A stretch of DNA of 64,000 nt from an uncultured Siphonobacter sp. (GCA_913775095.1 CAJYIW010000002.1:1-64000), one strand, 5' to 3'. Shown: positions 42,175-51,988, counted from the first letter of the stretch. Made by a program: numbers and translations. The notes: generated by a model from the letters alone, not told the origin.

Positions 42175-42382
42175 TTTTTAACTTTGCTGCAATCCATCAC
42201 GGGTGTCAAGACTACTATCTTATGTATTTAGAACAGATAACAGCATCCACTATGATTTAAAAAAATTATTATATATATCAAAGAGAAAAATGATAACCTT
42301 TTTTGGTTTTTGCTATATACTTAGAAAGTCGTAATGACATATGAGTTTTAAATCATTTATTACTACCTGATTATAAATTGAA

Positions 42383-42796
42383 ATGATTTGGATTATCGTA
42401 CTAATACTCGCAGTGTTTTTTTTGTTGTATGCTACTATAGACAATCGACAAAAAAGAAGAGAATATTTTTATAGAATAGATCAAGCACAAGATATGTTAA
42501 ACATTGCTGATAAAGAAATGGATATTATATCCTCTTATATTTTTGATATTGTATCAATTAATTATGGAGAAAATTTTGTTAAGAATATAGAAAATGGAAT
42601 AATATCTATAGGTATGCCTAGCGAATTATTAGTTTTAAGTTGGGGCAAGCCAGCGGATATAAAGAAAAAAATCTATAAAGGTAATAGTACAGAGTTATGG
42701 TATTACGGGTCTTTTGTAAATCGATTAGGTAATATTAAATTCACTACAGAAGTAGTGATTGAAAACAATAATATTGTGGGATGGCAAGACCTTTAA
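42383..42796 (+). CDS. AT-rich membrane-anchored protein, possible BamE/SmpA-like fold
   Basis: The 137-residue protein has an N-terminal membrane anchor (MIWIIVLILAVFFLLYATI) and a soluble part whose end reads IISIGMPSELLVLSWGKPADIKKKIYKGNSTELWYYG followed by VVIENNNIVGWQDL. That order (I-x-GM-x4-V-x3-GxP, W-x-Y, VVxENxxVxxW) resembles the SmpA/OmlA/BamE fold used in small lipoproteins, but here it is anchored by a helix and has no lipobox. Codon use is strongly AT-biased, unlike the GC-balanced neighbours. The next gene follows after 12 bp, so the pair should be co-transcribed. The function is unknown. Confidence 0.7.
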   Translation: MIWIIVLILAVFFLLYATIDNRQKRREYFYRIDQAQDMLNIADKEMDIISSYIFDIVSINYGENFVKNIENGIISIGMPSELLVLSWGKPADIKKKIYKGNSTELWYYGSFVNRLGNIKFTTEVVIENNNIVGWQDL

Positions 42797-42808
42797 AAAA
42801 GCATATAT

Positions 42809-43672
42809 ATGCAAAATTTATACCAAATACTCGGAGTAGAAATAAATGCCACAGAAGATGAAATCAAACAGGCATATCGAAAATTATCAAAAAAATTTCA
42901 TCCTGATAAGAATGAGGGGGATAAATATTTTGAAGAATGGTCTAAAAGAATTAATGAGGCTTACAGTGTTTTAGGTAATAAATCTAGCAGATTAGAATAT
43001 GATAGAGAGGCATTAAACTCAAAATCGGATAATAATAAGTCGACAAGAGAAAAAGCATACAAAGAAGGCAATTATGAGACGGAGATGTATATCTTAACTA
43101 AAATAAGGGAAAATACAAATAATTATATTGGTGCTAGGAAGAAACTTAATGCTGCTAAAGAATATTATAAATTAGTCTCAAGTCAAGAGACTCCGGGGAG
43201 TTTGTTTTTTGTTAAATTTTTTTTATCTGTATTCTTTATAGCATTATCTTCTTATAAAATAATTAATATTCATAATAACAAAGAAAATAATATTAAAATT
43301 AAACCTGAGACCAATAGAGATAGTGTCAGTGTAATTAAAGTTCCTAATAATATTACTAATGACAATAGTTTATTTTTTTTAGAAAATGCTGAAGATATTG
43401 ACGAGTATTATTTGGTGTTTTCTGATAAATGCTATTTTTATAATAACCCAGATGAAAAATTCATTACAAAAAAATATTTAGTATTGAATGATAGTATTCA
43501 TGCAATCAAAAGATATAATGATTACGTTTATACTGAGTATATTAGCAAATATAAAAAAAATAGATTGATTAAAGGTTGGATAAAAAATGAAGACTTAATT
43601 AGTAGCGATATGACTGATGTCAGATCCGGAGGATTAATAATAGAAGAAGATACTACTCATATAAATCAATAA
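42809..43672 (+). CDS. Membrane J-domain protein with C-terminal SH3-like region
   Basis: The 287-residue protein starts with a complete J-domain (residues 2-66; LYQILGVEINATEDEIKQAY, HPD at 31-33, AYSVLGNKSSRLEYD). A helical linker follows (70-128), then one membrane helix (about 131-153; SLFFVKFFLSVFFIALSSYKII) and a C-terminal part (about 195-260; YYLVFSDKCYFYNNPDEKFITKKYLVLNDSIHAI then GWIKNEDL) that looks like a bacterial SH3-type beta-barrel. The HPD should stimulate a DnaK/Hsp70. The second half is AT-rich and Asn/Lys-rich, and the gene looks recently imported. With the BamE-like gene 12 bp upstream it forms a two-gene unit of unknown purpose. Confidence 0.85.
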   Translation: MQNLYQILGVEINATEDEIKQAYRKLSKKFHPDKNEGDKYFEEWSKRINEAYSVLGNKSSRLEYDREALNSKSDNNKSTREKAYKEGNYETEMYILTKIRENTNNYIGARKKLNAAKEYYKLVSSQETPGSLFFVKFFLSVFFIALSSYKIINIHNNKENNIKIKPETNRDSVSVIKVPNNITNDNSLFFLENAEDIDEYYLVFSDKCYFYNNPDEKFITKKYLVLNDSIHAIKRYNDYVYTEYISKYKKNRLIKGWIKNEDLISSDMTDVRSGGLIIEEDTTHINQ

Positions 43673-43794
43673 TTTTAATTAGGATTTTCGTAAAAAATAG
43701 TTTTTATTTTCGTGTATTTATATGAAATGTAATACAAATAATAGCTGATCTGTAATGATCCTAATGTACTATTTATTATACATAGTTTTCAGGT

Positions 43795-43840
43795 TATAAA
43801 CGCAAAAGCTCTTCCATTAGAAGAGCTTTTGCGTTTATAA
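43795..43840. terminator. Bidirectional terminator, J-domain gene / uvrA
   Basis: TTATAAACGCAAAAGCTCTTC-cattag-like centre with a mirror arm ending GCGTTTATAA: about 20 bp of perfect stem with A/T-rich ends, placed between convergent genes, 12 bp from the uvrA stop codon. Confidence 0.9.
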
Positions 43841-43852
43841 TACGAGAAACGA

Positions 43853-46702
43853 TTACGCTAATTCCATCTTCAAAAACTTCGCCGTATGGCTGCCTTTTAC
43901 TTTGGCTACGGTTTCGGGTGTTCCTTCGGCGATGATCTGGCCGCCGCCGTTCCCACCTTCGGGTCCTAAGTCAATCACCCAGTCCGATACCTTGATGACG
44001 TCGAGATTATGCTCAATAATCAGTACGGTATTGCCTTTCGTGACCAGTTTTTGAAGTACGTTTAATAGATGCTCAATGTCCTTGAAGTGCAGACCCGTAG
44101 TCGGTTCATCGAGGATGTATAAGGTCTTGCCCGTATCTTTTTTCGATAACTCTTCGGCCAGCTTTACCCGCTGGGCTTCACCGCCGGAGAGGGTAGTGGC
44201 CTGTTGACCCAGCGTCAGGTAACCTAAGCCTACCTCGCTCAACGTCTGAACTTTGCGTAGGATTTTAGGCTGATTTTCGAAGAATTCCACGGCCTGCTCC
44301 ACGGTCATATCCAGCACGTCGGAAATGGATTTTCCTTTGAAACGAACTTCCAGTGTTTCGCGGTTGAAACGCTTGCCCTTACACACTTCGCAGGGAACGT
44401 AAACGTCCGGCAGGAATTCCATCTCAATCTTTTTCATCCCGGCTCCTTCGCAACCTTCGCAGCGACCGCCTTTGACGTTAAAACTGAAACGTCCGGCTTT
44501 GTACCCCCGGATTTTCGCTTCGGGTAACTCCGAAAACAGCGTCCGGATGTCGCTGAACATTCCCGTATACGTAGCCGGGTTGGAACGCGGCGTGCGACCA
44601 ATCGGCGACTGATCAACTTCGATAACTTTATCCAGATGTTCCAGTCCTTCCACGGCTTTATACACCATCGGTTCGCGTTTGGAACGGTAAAAATGCTGAT
44701 TCAGAATCGGAAACAGGGTTTCATGAATCAGCGTACTTTTTCCGGAACCCGAAACCCCCGTGATGGAAACCATCGTTCCGAGGGGTAACTTAAGCGTTAC
44801 ATTTTTCAGGTTATTACCATTCGCTCCGCTGATTTTCAACGTTTTGCCATTGCCCTTCCGACGTTCCGCCGGAATAGTGATGCTCTGACGACCACTCAGG
44901 TAATCCGAGGTAGTGGATTGGTTTTCAAGAAACTGCTGTGGGGTTCCCTGACCCACGACTGAGCCGCCGTGGCGACCGGCACCGGGACCAATGTCCACCA
45001 GATAATCCGATTCGAGCATCATGTCTTTGTCGTGTTCGACGACTAGAACCGTATTACCCAAATCGCGTAAATCCTTGAGTGACTGAATCAGTTTGACGTT
45101 ATCCCGCTGGTGAAGGCCAATGCTCGGCTCATCCATAATGTACAGAACGCCCACGAGTTGGGTGCCGATTTGAGTCGCTAGACGAATCCGCTGGGCTTCG
45201 CCACCCGATAAGCTTCGTAAGGGACGATTCAGCGTCAGGTAATCCAGCCCGATGTTGAGCAGGAAGCCAATCCGTTTGCGAATTTCTTTCAGTACTTCCT
45301 TCCCAATAACCTGCTGGCGGTCGCTCATGCGGTTTTCCAGTCCCAGCGTCCAGGACGCCAGTTCCGAAATCTGCATATTCGCCAGTTCGGCAATATTCCG
45401 GTTATCAATCTTGAACCAAAGGGCTTCTTTCTTCAGTCGGGCACCGTTACATTCCGGACAGGATTTAATGACCATAAAGTCTTTCAGCCAATCCTGAATC
45501 TTGTCCGAACCGCTTTCCTGCTGTCGTTTCAGGAAGTTAATGATGCCTTCGTACTTGGTGTTCCATTCCGTTCCTTCATACTTCTTGGAAGGCACAGGCA
45601 CGGGTTCGTCCGTTCCGTACATCATCATCTCCAGAGCCTCAGGTGGGAATTTTTCAATGGGTGTGGTTAACCCCACCTTGAAGGGTTTCAGCAAGACTTC
45701 CAGTTGTTTGAAAATCCACAGTTCCCGGTATTCGCCAATGGGAGCAATGGCTCCCCGGCTGATACTCAGTTTTTTATCGGGAATGATCGAATCAATAGTA
45801 ATTTCTTCAATCACGCCCAAACCCTGACACGTGGGGCACCAGCCGTAAGGGGAGTTAAACGAGAAAGCGTTCGGAGCGGGTTCATCATAACTGATACCCG
45901 AAACCGGATCCATCAGGTTTTTCGAGAACCAGCGGGTCTGATCTTTATCGTCCTGAAGTAACATCAGGCCCTTACCCATTTGCAGGGCTTTGCCCACCGA
46001 CTGACTCAGCCGGAAGCGGTCTTCTTCTTTAGGAATGATGCGGTCAATAACTACTTCAATGTCGTGAATCTTGAAGCGGTCGAGCTGCATTTTCGGTACG
46101 ATGTCCTGAATTTCGCCGTCGACCCGAACCTTGGTATAGCCCTGTTTGGCAATCTGAACGAAAAGCTCGCGGTAATGTCCTTTCCGCCCCCGAATCACCG
46201 GAGCCAGCAGGATTGTTTTTCGGGTATCGTAATCTTTCAAAATCTGATCAATGACCTGATCCTGCGAAAACTGAACCATTTTATCACCCGTCACGTAACT
46301 GAACGCTTCCCCCGCACGGGCGTAAAGCAGACGCAGAAAATCATAAATTTCCGTTGTCGTGCCCACCGTTGAGCGAGGGTTTTTGGAAGTCGTTTTCTGT
46401 TCAATGGAAATAACGGGAGAGAGGCCTTCGATTTTATCCACATCGGGCCGTTCCATCGAGCCGATAAAGCCCCGGGCGTAAGCCGAGAAACTTTCCATGT
46501 ACCGACGCTGCCCCTCCGCGTAGATGGTATCAAAAGCCAGCGAAGACTTACCCGAACCACTGATGCCCGTAATGACCACCAGTTTATTGCGGGGAATGGT
46601 TAAATCAACGTTTTTGAGATTGTGCTCGCGGGCACCTAAAATTTCGATAAGTTCCTGACCGTTGGATTCGGTGGATATTGTGGGAAGAGTGGTTTCTGCC
46701 AT
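43853..46702 (-). CDS. uvrA: Excinuclease ABC subunit A
   Basis: UvrA is the damage-recognising ATPase of nucleotide excision repair. The 949-residue protein has both ABC modules: Walker [15 protein letters not shown] near residue 46 and [14 protein letters not shown] in the second half; signature motifs [16 protein letters not shown] and [16 protein letters not shown]; Walker [15 protein letters not shown] and [14 protein letters not shown]. Zinc-binding pairs CPTC / CPEC lie in the first half and CEGC / CEVC in the second. The length is standard. It stands alone on the minus strand, convergent with the low-GC genes and divergent from the second GH29 gene. It would work with Mfd (25.1 kb) in transcription-coupled repair. 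Confidence 0.98.
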   Translation of the reverse strand: MAETTLPTISTESNGQELIEILGAREHNLKNVDLTIPRNKLVVITGISGSGKSSLAFDTIYAEGQRRYMESFSAYARGFIGSMERPDVDKIEGLSPVISIEQKTTSKNPRSTVGTTTEIYDFLRLLYARAGEAFSYVTGDKMVQFSQDQVIDQILKDYDTRKTILLAPVIRGRKGHYRELFVQIAKQGYTKVRVDGEIQDIVPKMQLDRFKIHDIEVVIDRIIPKEEDRFRLSQSVGKALQMGKGLMLLQDDKDQTRWFSKNLMDPVSGISYDEPAPNAFSFNSPYGWCPTCQGLGVIEEITIDSIIPDKKLSISRGAIAPIGEYRELWIFKQLEVLLKPFKVGLTTPIEKFPPEALEMMMYGTDEPVPVPSKKYEGTEWNTKYEGIINFLKRQQESGSDKIQDWLKDFMVIKSCPECNGARLKKEALWFKIDNRNIAELANMQISELASWTLGLENRMSDRQQVIGKEVLKEIRKRIGFLLNIGLDYLTLNRPLRSLSGGEAQRIRLATQIGTQLVGVLYIMDEPSIGLHQRDNVKLIQSLKDLRDLGNTVLVVEHDKDMMLESDYLVDIGPGAGRHGGSVVGQGTPQQFLENQSTTSDYLSGRQSITIPAERRKGNGKTLKISGANGNNLKNVTLKLPLGTMVSITGVSGSGKSTLIHETLFPILNQHFYRSKREPMVYKAVEGLEHLDKVIEVDQSPIGRTPRSNPATYTGMFSDIRTLFSELPEAKIRGYKAGRFSFNVKGGRCEGCEGAGMKKIEMEFLPDVYVPCEVCKGKRFNRETLEVRFKGKSISDVLDMTVEQAVEFFENQPKILRKVQTLSEVGLGYLTLGQQATTLSGGEAQRVKLAEELSKKDTGKTLYILDEPTTGLHFKDIEHLLNVLQKLVTKGNTVLIIEHNLDVIKVSDWVIDLGPEGGNGGGQIIAEGTPETVAKVKGSHTAKFLKMELA

Positions 46703-46906
46703 GAAGTCCTAACAACGTAAAAACAAGTAAAGTTACCGCTTTTAAGTATTTTTTTCAGTGTCTAAATCGAAACGAATTCAGGTAAATGGATACCTTCGTA
46801 GATTAATAAAATTTTTTATTATTGAACCGGGTCTGATACGCATCATTCGATCTTTCAGTAGTAAAAACGATGTCTAACGATTCGCCTGCTATTCCTCCTG
46901 ATACGT

Positions 46907-48991
46907 ATGAAAAAACTCGTTATACCTGTTTTAGGGTGTTTCTTAAGCCTGAGCAGCCTGGCTCAGCAAGCTCCAAAGCCCTACGGAGCCGTCCCTTCTG
47001 CCCGTCAATTGAAGTGGCACGAAACGGAAATGTACAACATTGTCCACTTCACGCCCACGACTTTCGAAGACAAAGAATGGGGCTACGGTGATGCCAGTCC
47101 CGCTACCTTTAATCCGAGTAATTTTGATGCGGAACAGATTGTCCGGGCAGCCAAGGCTGGCGGATCCAGGGGCATCGTCTTTGTCGCGAAACACCACGAC
47201 GGTTTCTGTCTCTGGCCTACGAAAACGACGGACTATAACATCTCAAAAAGTCCGTTCCGCAACGGCAAGGGAGATATGGTACGGGAGATGATGCTGGCCT
47301 GCCAGAAATACGGGCTGAAGCTGGGTTTGTATTGCTCACCCTGGGATCGGAATAATGCGGCGTATGGAACAGACAAATACCTGGCCATTTATCAGGCTCA
47401 GCTCAAGGAATTATATACGAACTACGGTCCGCTCTTCATGTCCTGGCACGATGGAGCGAACGGCGGCGATGGGTATTATGGCGGTGCCCGCGAATCCCGG
47501 AAGATTAATAACCTGACCTATTACGACTGGGATAACACCTGGGCGATTACCCGGAAATTACAGCCGAATGCGAACATTTTCAGCGATGTGGGATGGGATG
47601 TTCGCTGGGTGGGTAACGAAAAAGGCTTTGCCAACGAAACGTCATGGGCTACGTTTACGCCCACTTCTGCCGATGGGAAAAGCAAAGGCGTACCCGGCAA
47701 CGCTAATGATTACGACGCCCCAACCGGAACGCGGAATGGCGAAAAATGGATTCCGGCGGAGTGCGACGTTCCTCTGCGTCCGGGCTGGTTTTATCATGCC
47801 AGTCAGGATGGGAAATCCAAAACGCCGCAGCAGTTACTTGAACTCTATTACAAAAGTGTGGGTCGCGGGGCGGCTCTGGACTTAGGGTTGTCGCCCGATA
47901 AAACCGGACAACTGCACAACGACGACGTCGTCATTCTAAAAGCATTTGGTGACATTATTCGGAAAACCTTTGCCACGAACCTGGCTAAAACGGCTCAGAT
48001 TTCGGCCACGGCAGGTCGCGGAGCGGCGTTTACCACCAAAAATATTCTCGATAATAACCGTCAGACCTACTGGGCCAGTACGGATCAAACCACCACGCCG
48101 GAATTTACCCTGACCTGGAAAACGCCCGTGACGTTTAATATTCTGAGTCTTCGGGAAGCCATTGCTCTGGGCCAGCGAATCGAAGAATTCAAACTGGACG
48201 TCTGGGAAAACAACCAGTGGAAGGAAATTCACACCGGAACGAGCGTGGGTGCCCTGCGTCTGGTGCGGTTACCTAAGTATTATACCACGGAAAAAATCCG
48301 TGTTCGCATTACGAAATCGCCGGTGGCTGTAACCATCAGTGAATTAGGGATTTACACCGAGCCCGAGCAGCTGCTCGCTCCCGTGATTAAACGAAACCAG
48401 AAAGGAATGGTGACTATTGAGTCACCCGTTTCCGTGCGTGAAATTCGGTATACGCTGGACGGCTCAGCACCCAGACCGACTTCCGCCTTGTACACAGAAG
48501 CATTTTCCTTACCACAGGCTGCAACGGTGAAGGCTCAGGTATTCGGAAAAGTCCAGAGCGGCCCGGTCGCCTCGGTTGATTTTGACATGCCCTCAACGAA
48601 GTGGAGCATTGATCAAAAAGCTGGGCGAGCCATTGATGGCGATGCCTCGACGGTTTGGGTTTCGGATAAAAAAGAAAAATACCCGCACGCCCTGACGCTG
48701 AACTTGGGCGAAGAAATCACCCTGAAAGGCTTTACTTACACCCCGGATGCTTCGGATCACCGTCGCGGCACGGTCTATAAGTATCAGGTTTTCCTGTCGA
48801 AAGACGGACAAAACTGGGGTGAAGCCGTAGCAGAAGGACGTTTTGATAACATTCAGAATAACCCGCTGGAGCAACGCGTGCTGTTCAAAAAAGCACAGTC
48901 GGCTCAATACCTGCGTTTTGTAGCCGTTGAAGCAACGGATGCCAGCGAGACCGTAGCAAATGTGGCCGAACTGGGCATTATCACCAGGTAA
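46907..48991 (+). CDS. Alpha-L-fucosidase, GH29, with C-terminal beta and F5/8-type domains
   Basis: The 694-residue exported enzyme has a Sec signal (MKKLVIPVLGCFLSLSSLAQ), a GH29 catalytic domain (about 30-355) with VAKHHDGFCLWPT (93-105) and the nucleophile strand LFMSWHDGANGGDG (D182), then an F5/8-type/discoidin-like domain (about 370-500), a chitobiase-type insert REIRYTLDGSAPRPTSALYTEAF (about 513-535) and a second F5/8-type domain at the C-terminus (about 565-694; KAGRAIDGDASTVWVS). The WHDG nucleophile strand differs from the LWLDGG of the GH29 at 15.5 kb, so they belong to different subfamilies, probably with different linkage preference. It shares its direction with the GH125 gene 110 bp downstream. 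Confidence 0.92.
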   Translation: MKKLVIPVLGCFLSLSSLAQQAPKPYGAVPSARQLKWHETEMYNIVHFTPTTFEDKEWGYGDASPATFNPSNFDAEQIVRAAKAGGSRGIVFVAKHHDGFCLWPTKTTDYNISKSPFRNGKGDMVREMMLACQKYGLKLGLYCSPWDRNNAAYGTDKYLAIYQAQLKELYTNYGPLFMSWHDGANGGDGYYGGARESRKINNLTYYDWDNTWAITRKLQPNANIFSDVGWDVRWVGNEKGFANETSWATFTPTSADGKSKGVPGNANDYDAPTGTRNGEKWIPAECDVPLRPGWFYHASQDGKSKTPQQLLELYYKSVGRGAALDLGLSPDKTGQLHNDDVVILKAFGDIIRKTFATNLAKTAQISATAGRGAAFTTKNILDNNRQTYWASTDQTTTPEFTLTWKTPVTFNILSLREAIALGQRIEEFKLDVWENNQWKEIHTGTSVGALRLVRLPKYYTTEKIRVRITKSPVAVTISELGIYTEPEQLLAPVIKRNQKGMVTIESPVSVREIRYTLDGSAPRPTSALYTEAFSLPQAATVKAQVFGKVQSGPVASVDFDMPSTKWSIDQKAGRAIDGDASTVWVSDKKEKYPHALTLNLGEEITLKGFTYTPDASDHRRGTVYKYQVFLSKDGQNWGEAVAEGRFDNIQNNPLEQRVLFKKAQSAQYLRFVAVEATDASETVANVAELGIITR

Positions 48992-49101
48992 CAAGGGTAA
49001 AAGAGCGGTTAGGGATCAATGATTCTTACTCCGCTGAGTTTGAAAAGAGGTTTCTGAACTATATTTCCTGAAACTCTAAACGGAAAACAGTCAACTTAAT
49101 C

Positions 49102-50514
49102 ATGAATCGCAGAGATTTTATACAAAACACGGCTCTGGCCGGAGCGGGTCTAATGCTTCCGCTTTCGGGCATGGCGGCCAGTTTCCCAGAAGTTCGGGTA
49201 TCGGTTTCCAAGCGGAATTTTACGAGTAAGGCGGTGGAAGCCACCATTCAGCGGGTTCAGAAAATGATTGCCGATGAAGAACTGGCCTGGTTGTTCGGCA
49301 ACTGTTTCCCCAATACGCTGGATACTACGATTCATTACAGCGAAAAAAATGGCAAGCCTGATACGTTCGTTATCACGGGTGACATTGACGCCATGTGGCT
49401 GCGGGACAGTACGGCTCAGGTTTGGCCGTATCTGTCGCTGGTGAAAGAAGATGAACCCCTGAAGAAACTCATTCAGGGCGTGGTTCGTCGCCAGACGCAG
49501 TGCATTCTGATTGATCCCTATGCCAATGCCTTTTATAACGGCCCCGGTCACAGTGAGTGGTATTCGGATAACACGAAAATGAAACCCGAACTGCACGAGC
49601 GGAAGTGGGAAATCGATTCCTTGTGTTACCCCATCCGTCTGGCGTACGGATACTGGAAAACGACGGGTGATACCAGCCCCTTTGATAATGACTGGAAGCA
49701 GGCCATTCGTCTGGTGATTCAGACGTTCAAGGAGCAGCAACGCAAGGAAAATCGCGGGCCTTACAGTTTCACCCGTAAAACGGCCTGGTCTACGGATACC
49801 GTTCCCGGCGATGGCTGGGGGAACCCCACGAAACCCGTTGGACTGATTACCAGTATTTTCCGCCCTTCGGATGATGCCACGACGTTTCCTTTCCTGGTGC
49901 CTTCCAACTTCTTTGCCGTAGCCTCGTTACGGCAGGCCGCTGAAATCAGTCAGAAAATAGGTGATGCGGCCTTAGCGAAAGAATGCAAAACACTGGCGGA
50001 CGAAGTAGATCAGGCTCTGAAGAAATACGCCATTGTGGAACACCCGAAATTTGGTAAGGTGTATCCCTTCGAAGTGGATGGGTTTGGCAATGCCCTGTTC
50101 ATGGACGATGCGAATGTGCCCAGTTTGCTAGCCTTACCTTACCTGGATTCCGTATCATTGAAAGATCCGATTTATCAGAATACGCGGAAGCTGATTTTGA
50201 GTGATTCCAACCCTTATTTTGCCAAAGGAAAAGCGGGTGAAGGGATTGGTAGTCCTCACACGCTGGTAGACAGCATCTGGCCGATTTCGGTAACCATGCG
50301 TGCCTTAACCTCAACGAATGATAACGAAATCCGTAATCAGTTACGTCAGCAAAAAATGACCCACGCCGGAACGGGCTTCATGCACGAATCTTTCAATAAA
50401 GACGATGCTATGAAATTCACCCGTAAATGGTTTGCCTGGTCTAACACGCTGTTTGGTGAAATGGTATTGAAAGTAGCCAACGAACGCCCCGCGATTTTGA
50501 AAGGGAAGTTATAA
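49102..50514 (+). CDS. GH125 exo-alpha-1,6-mannosidase
   Basis: The enzyme should remove alpha-1,6-linked mannose, as found in N-glycan cores and yeast mannans. The 470-residue protein has a Tat-type leader (MNRRDFIQNTALAGAGLMLP), and the GH125 (alpha/alpha-6 barrel) signatures ITGDIDAMWLRDSTAQVWPY (residues 91-110), ITSIFRPSDDATTFPFLVPSNFF and GFMHESFNKDDAMKFTRKWFAWSNTLFGE. The D-A-M-W-L-R-D-S and R-P-S-D-D blocks hold the probable catalytic acids. It follows the GH29/F5-8 fucosidase gene and its sequence ends at a probable terminator. Together they support stepwise breakdown of fucosylated, mannose-containing glycans. Confidence 0.93.
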   Translation: MNRRDFIQNTALAGAGLMLPLSGMAASFPEVRVSVSKRNFTSKAVEATIQRVQKMIADEELAWLFGNCFPNTLDTTIHYSEKNGKPDTFVITGDIDAMWLRDSTAQVWPYLSLVKEDEPLKKLIQGVVRRQTQCILIDPYANAFYNGPGHSEWYSDNTKMKPELHERKWEIDSLCYPIRLAYGYWKTTGDTSPFDNDWKQAIRLVIQTFKEQQRKENRGPYSFTRKTAWSTDTVPGDGWGNPTKPVGLITSIFRPSDDATTFPFLVPSNFFAVASLRQAAEISQKIGDAALAKECKTLADEVDQALKKYAIVEHPKFGKVYPFEVDGFGNALFMDDANVPSLLALPYLDSVSLKDPIYQNTRKLILSDSNPYFAKGKAGEGIGSPHTLVDSIWPISVTMRALTSTNDNEIRNQLRQQKMTHAGTGFMHESFNKDDAMKFTRKWFAWSNTLFGEMVLKVANERPAILKGKL

Positions 50515-50534
50515 GGATTGATTGACTAACAGTG

Positions 50535-50583
50535 AAACCCTTCCGGGATTGGACTTCGGTCTGATTTTGGGAGGGTTTTTCTT
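50535..50583 (+). terminator. Probable terminator of GH125 gene
   Basis: AAACCCTTCC pairs with GGGAGGGTTT and is followed by TTTCTTGTTT, 20 bp after the stop codon; the loop is long (about 25 nt) with an internal imperfect stem. Confidence 0.65.
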
Positions 50584-50599
50584 GTTTTAAGCATACCAA

Positions 50600-50706
50600 T
50601 CCCAGCGGGGTTGAATTTAGAATAGCCCCGGGTGCTAACCCGGGGACTCCTGGGACATTTTCCCCGGATGATCATCCGGGGCTATTCATAGTTGACCCCG
50701 CTGGGG
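50600..50706. repeat. REP-type palindromic unit, left of the transposase gene
   Basis: A compound palindrome: outer arms CCCAGCGGGGTTGAATTTAG and the reverse complement of CTATTCATAGTTGACCCCGC pair nearly throughout. Inside lie CCCCGGGT-gcta-ACCCGGGG (50626-50645) and the perfect 20-bp palindrome CCCCGGATGATCATCCGGGG (50662-50681). The same 20-mer recurs on the other side of the transposase gene at 51314. Confidence 0.88.
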
Positions 50707-50798
50707 GCTTTTCTATTAGACGAATAGGTGGTTTATGAGTAAAAATACTTAATTTATTGGCTGGTTTTATAACATCTATACCCTTCAACCAGACCATT

Positions 50799-51245
50799 AT
50801 GCATACCTATACGCAAACCTTATATCAGATTGTGTTCTGTACCAAGCACAGAGAACCTACGCTCACTAAAGAAAATCGTCGTCATCTATTTGCCTATATG
50901 TGGGCTGTGCTGAAAAAACATAACTGCCACGTGTATCGAATTAATGGCATAGAAGATCACCTGCACATCGCTATAAATCTTCACCCTTCCGTAGCACTGG
51001 CAGAGTTGGTAAAGACCTTAAAACTAGCCAGTTCCAAATACATCAAAGAGCAAAAGTTGTTTGAAGACTTTCGGGGCTGGCAGGTAGGCTACGGAGCATT
51101 TACTTATTCCCAAACAGAAAAATGGGCCTTGATTGAATACGTCAAAAATCAGGAGGAACATCATCAGGGCAAAAGCTTTACTGATGAATACATGGAGTTA
51201 CTAAAAATGCATGGAATTGACTTTGACGAGAAGTACGTTCTCTAA
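50799..51245 (+). CDS. REP-associated tyrosine transposase (IS200/IS605-like, Y1)
   Basis: The 148-residue protein is a single-domain HUH endonuclease of the Y1 type: it starts MHTYTQTLYQIVFCTKHREP, has the metal-binding HUH motif IEDHLHIAIN (H54, H56) and the probable nucleophile Y114 in ALIEYVKNQEEHH. It is complete, without frameshifts. The start ATG at 50799 gives the usual length; an upstream start at 50757 adds 14 unrelated residues. REP units with the same 20-bp palindrome flank it on both sides (50600-50706 and 51288-51378), the hallmark of a RAYT/REPtron, so it may mobilise these repeats. It is not a classical IS200 element with a left/right end of its own, as far as can be seen. Confidence 0.9.
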   Translation: MHTYTQTLYQIVFCTKHREPTLTKENRRHLFAYMWAVLKKHNCHVYRINGIEDHLHIAINLHPSVALAELVKTLKLASSKYIKEQKLFEDFRGWQVGYGAFTYSQTEKWALIEYVKNQEEHHQGKSFTDEYMELLKMHGIDFDEKYVL

Positions 51246-51287
51246 ACCCCGAATACGTTAAACTAAGAGAAAACCCATTTCAAAAAG

Positions 51288-51378
51288 ACCCCAGCGGGGT
51301 CAAATACGAATAGCCCCGGATGATCATCCGGGGTGCTAGCCTGGGATGTTTTCCCCGGATTGTCATCCGGGGAAAATC
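51288..51378. repeat. REP-type palindromic unit, right of the transposase gene
   Basis: GACCCCAGCGGGGTC palindrome, then the perfect CCCCGGATGATCATCCGGGG (51314-51333), then CCCCGGATTGTCATCCGGGG (51353-51372), a one-base-asymmetric copy. Its right end abuts the stop codon (51377-51379) of the next gene. Confidence 0.88.
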
Positions 51379-51988
51379 AATACACCACCTTCACCCGAAT
51401 GGTATGCGGAGCGGGTTTATTTCCACCAAAGTATAAACCCGTTTTATAAGCAAATTTTTTATTGTGAGTAAAACGAACGGGCTCGCCTTCCATGACGCGG
51501 TATTCCTTCTTGTTATAGTCAACCCGGATACTCAGCCGCGTCGGCTGATTAATGGAAGTTTCTCCTACCTTGAAAGCCGTTCGCTGACCGTCAACATAGG
51601 CGTAACAGGCCAGGTCAATTTTCTGCGTCTCCGGGTTCCATCGCCAGCCCACGCGGGCTCCATCCACCTGATGCGGAGCCGAACCCAAGTCCTGGTTTTT
51701 AGAGCCTACAAAACCCAGGCCAATCACTTTATTCCAGTCATACTGATCCACACTCTGTAAATCGTAAATGCAGGAACTATCGAACGTAACCGTAGCAGTT
51801 ATTTCCCGTGGACTAATCAGAACACCCGTTTTACGCTTAAAAATAGGGTCGTGACTAAAGGCTTCAATCACCACCCATTCCGGATCAGAAACCAGAAAGT
51901 CAGGGACGCAGGCCTGCAAAAGCAGTCCTATTCCCAGGAAGAGGCTGGTATAAAAGGCCAAAGACACAGCACGAAAACGGTGAAGCAT
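51377..51988 (-). CDS. Lipoprotein of unknown function
   Basis: The 203-residue protein has a lipoprotein signal peptide (MLHRFRAVSLAFYTSLFLGIGLLLQAC, C27), and a beta-rich mature part (DPEWVVIEAFSHDPIF; VGWRWNPETQKIDLACYAYVDGQR; LSIRVDYNKKEYRV; AYKTGLYFGGNKPAPHTIRVKVVY) that resembles concanavalin-like or carbohydrate-binding sandwiches. I cannot name the family. The ATG at 51988 is chosen over a TTG three codons earlier. It is divergent from the DUF4450-like glycan gene (126-bp gap) and its end touches the REP unit, so both may belong to the same glycan locus. Confidence 0.65.
   Translation of the reverse strand: MLHRFRAVSLAFYTSLFLGIGLLLQACVPDFLVSDPEWVVIEAFSHDPIFKRKTGVLISPREITATVTFDSSCIYDLQSVDQYDWNKVIGLGFVGSKNQDLGSAPHQVDGARVGWRWNPETQKIDLACYAYVDGQRTAFKVGETSINQPTRLSIRVDYNKKEYRVMEGEPVRFTHNKKFAYKTGLYFGGNKPAPHTIRVKVVY

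Noticed and set aside
41095-43672. The low-GC genes as a toxin-antitoxin pair
   Set aside because: Sizes and domains (membrane anchor, J-domain) do not fit known toxin-antitoxin families and there is no sign of neutralisation or autoregulation.
50515-51380. REP-flanked gene as a full IS200/IS605 element
   Set aside because: No TnpB gene and no separate left/right end hairpins beyond the REP units; a RAYT interpretation fits better.
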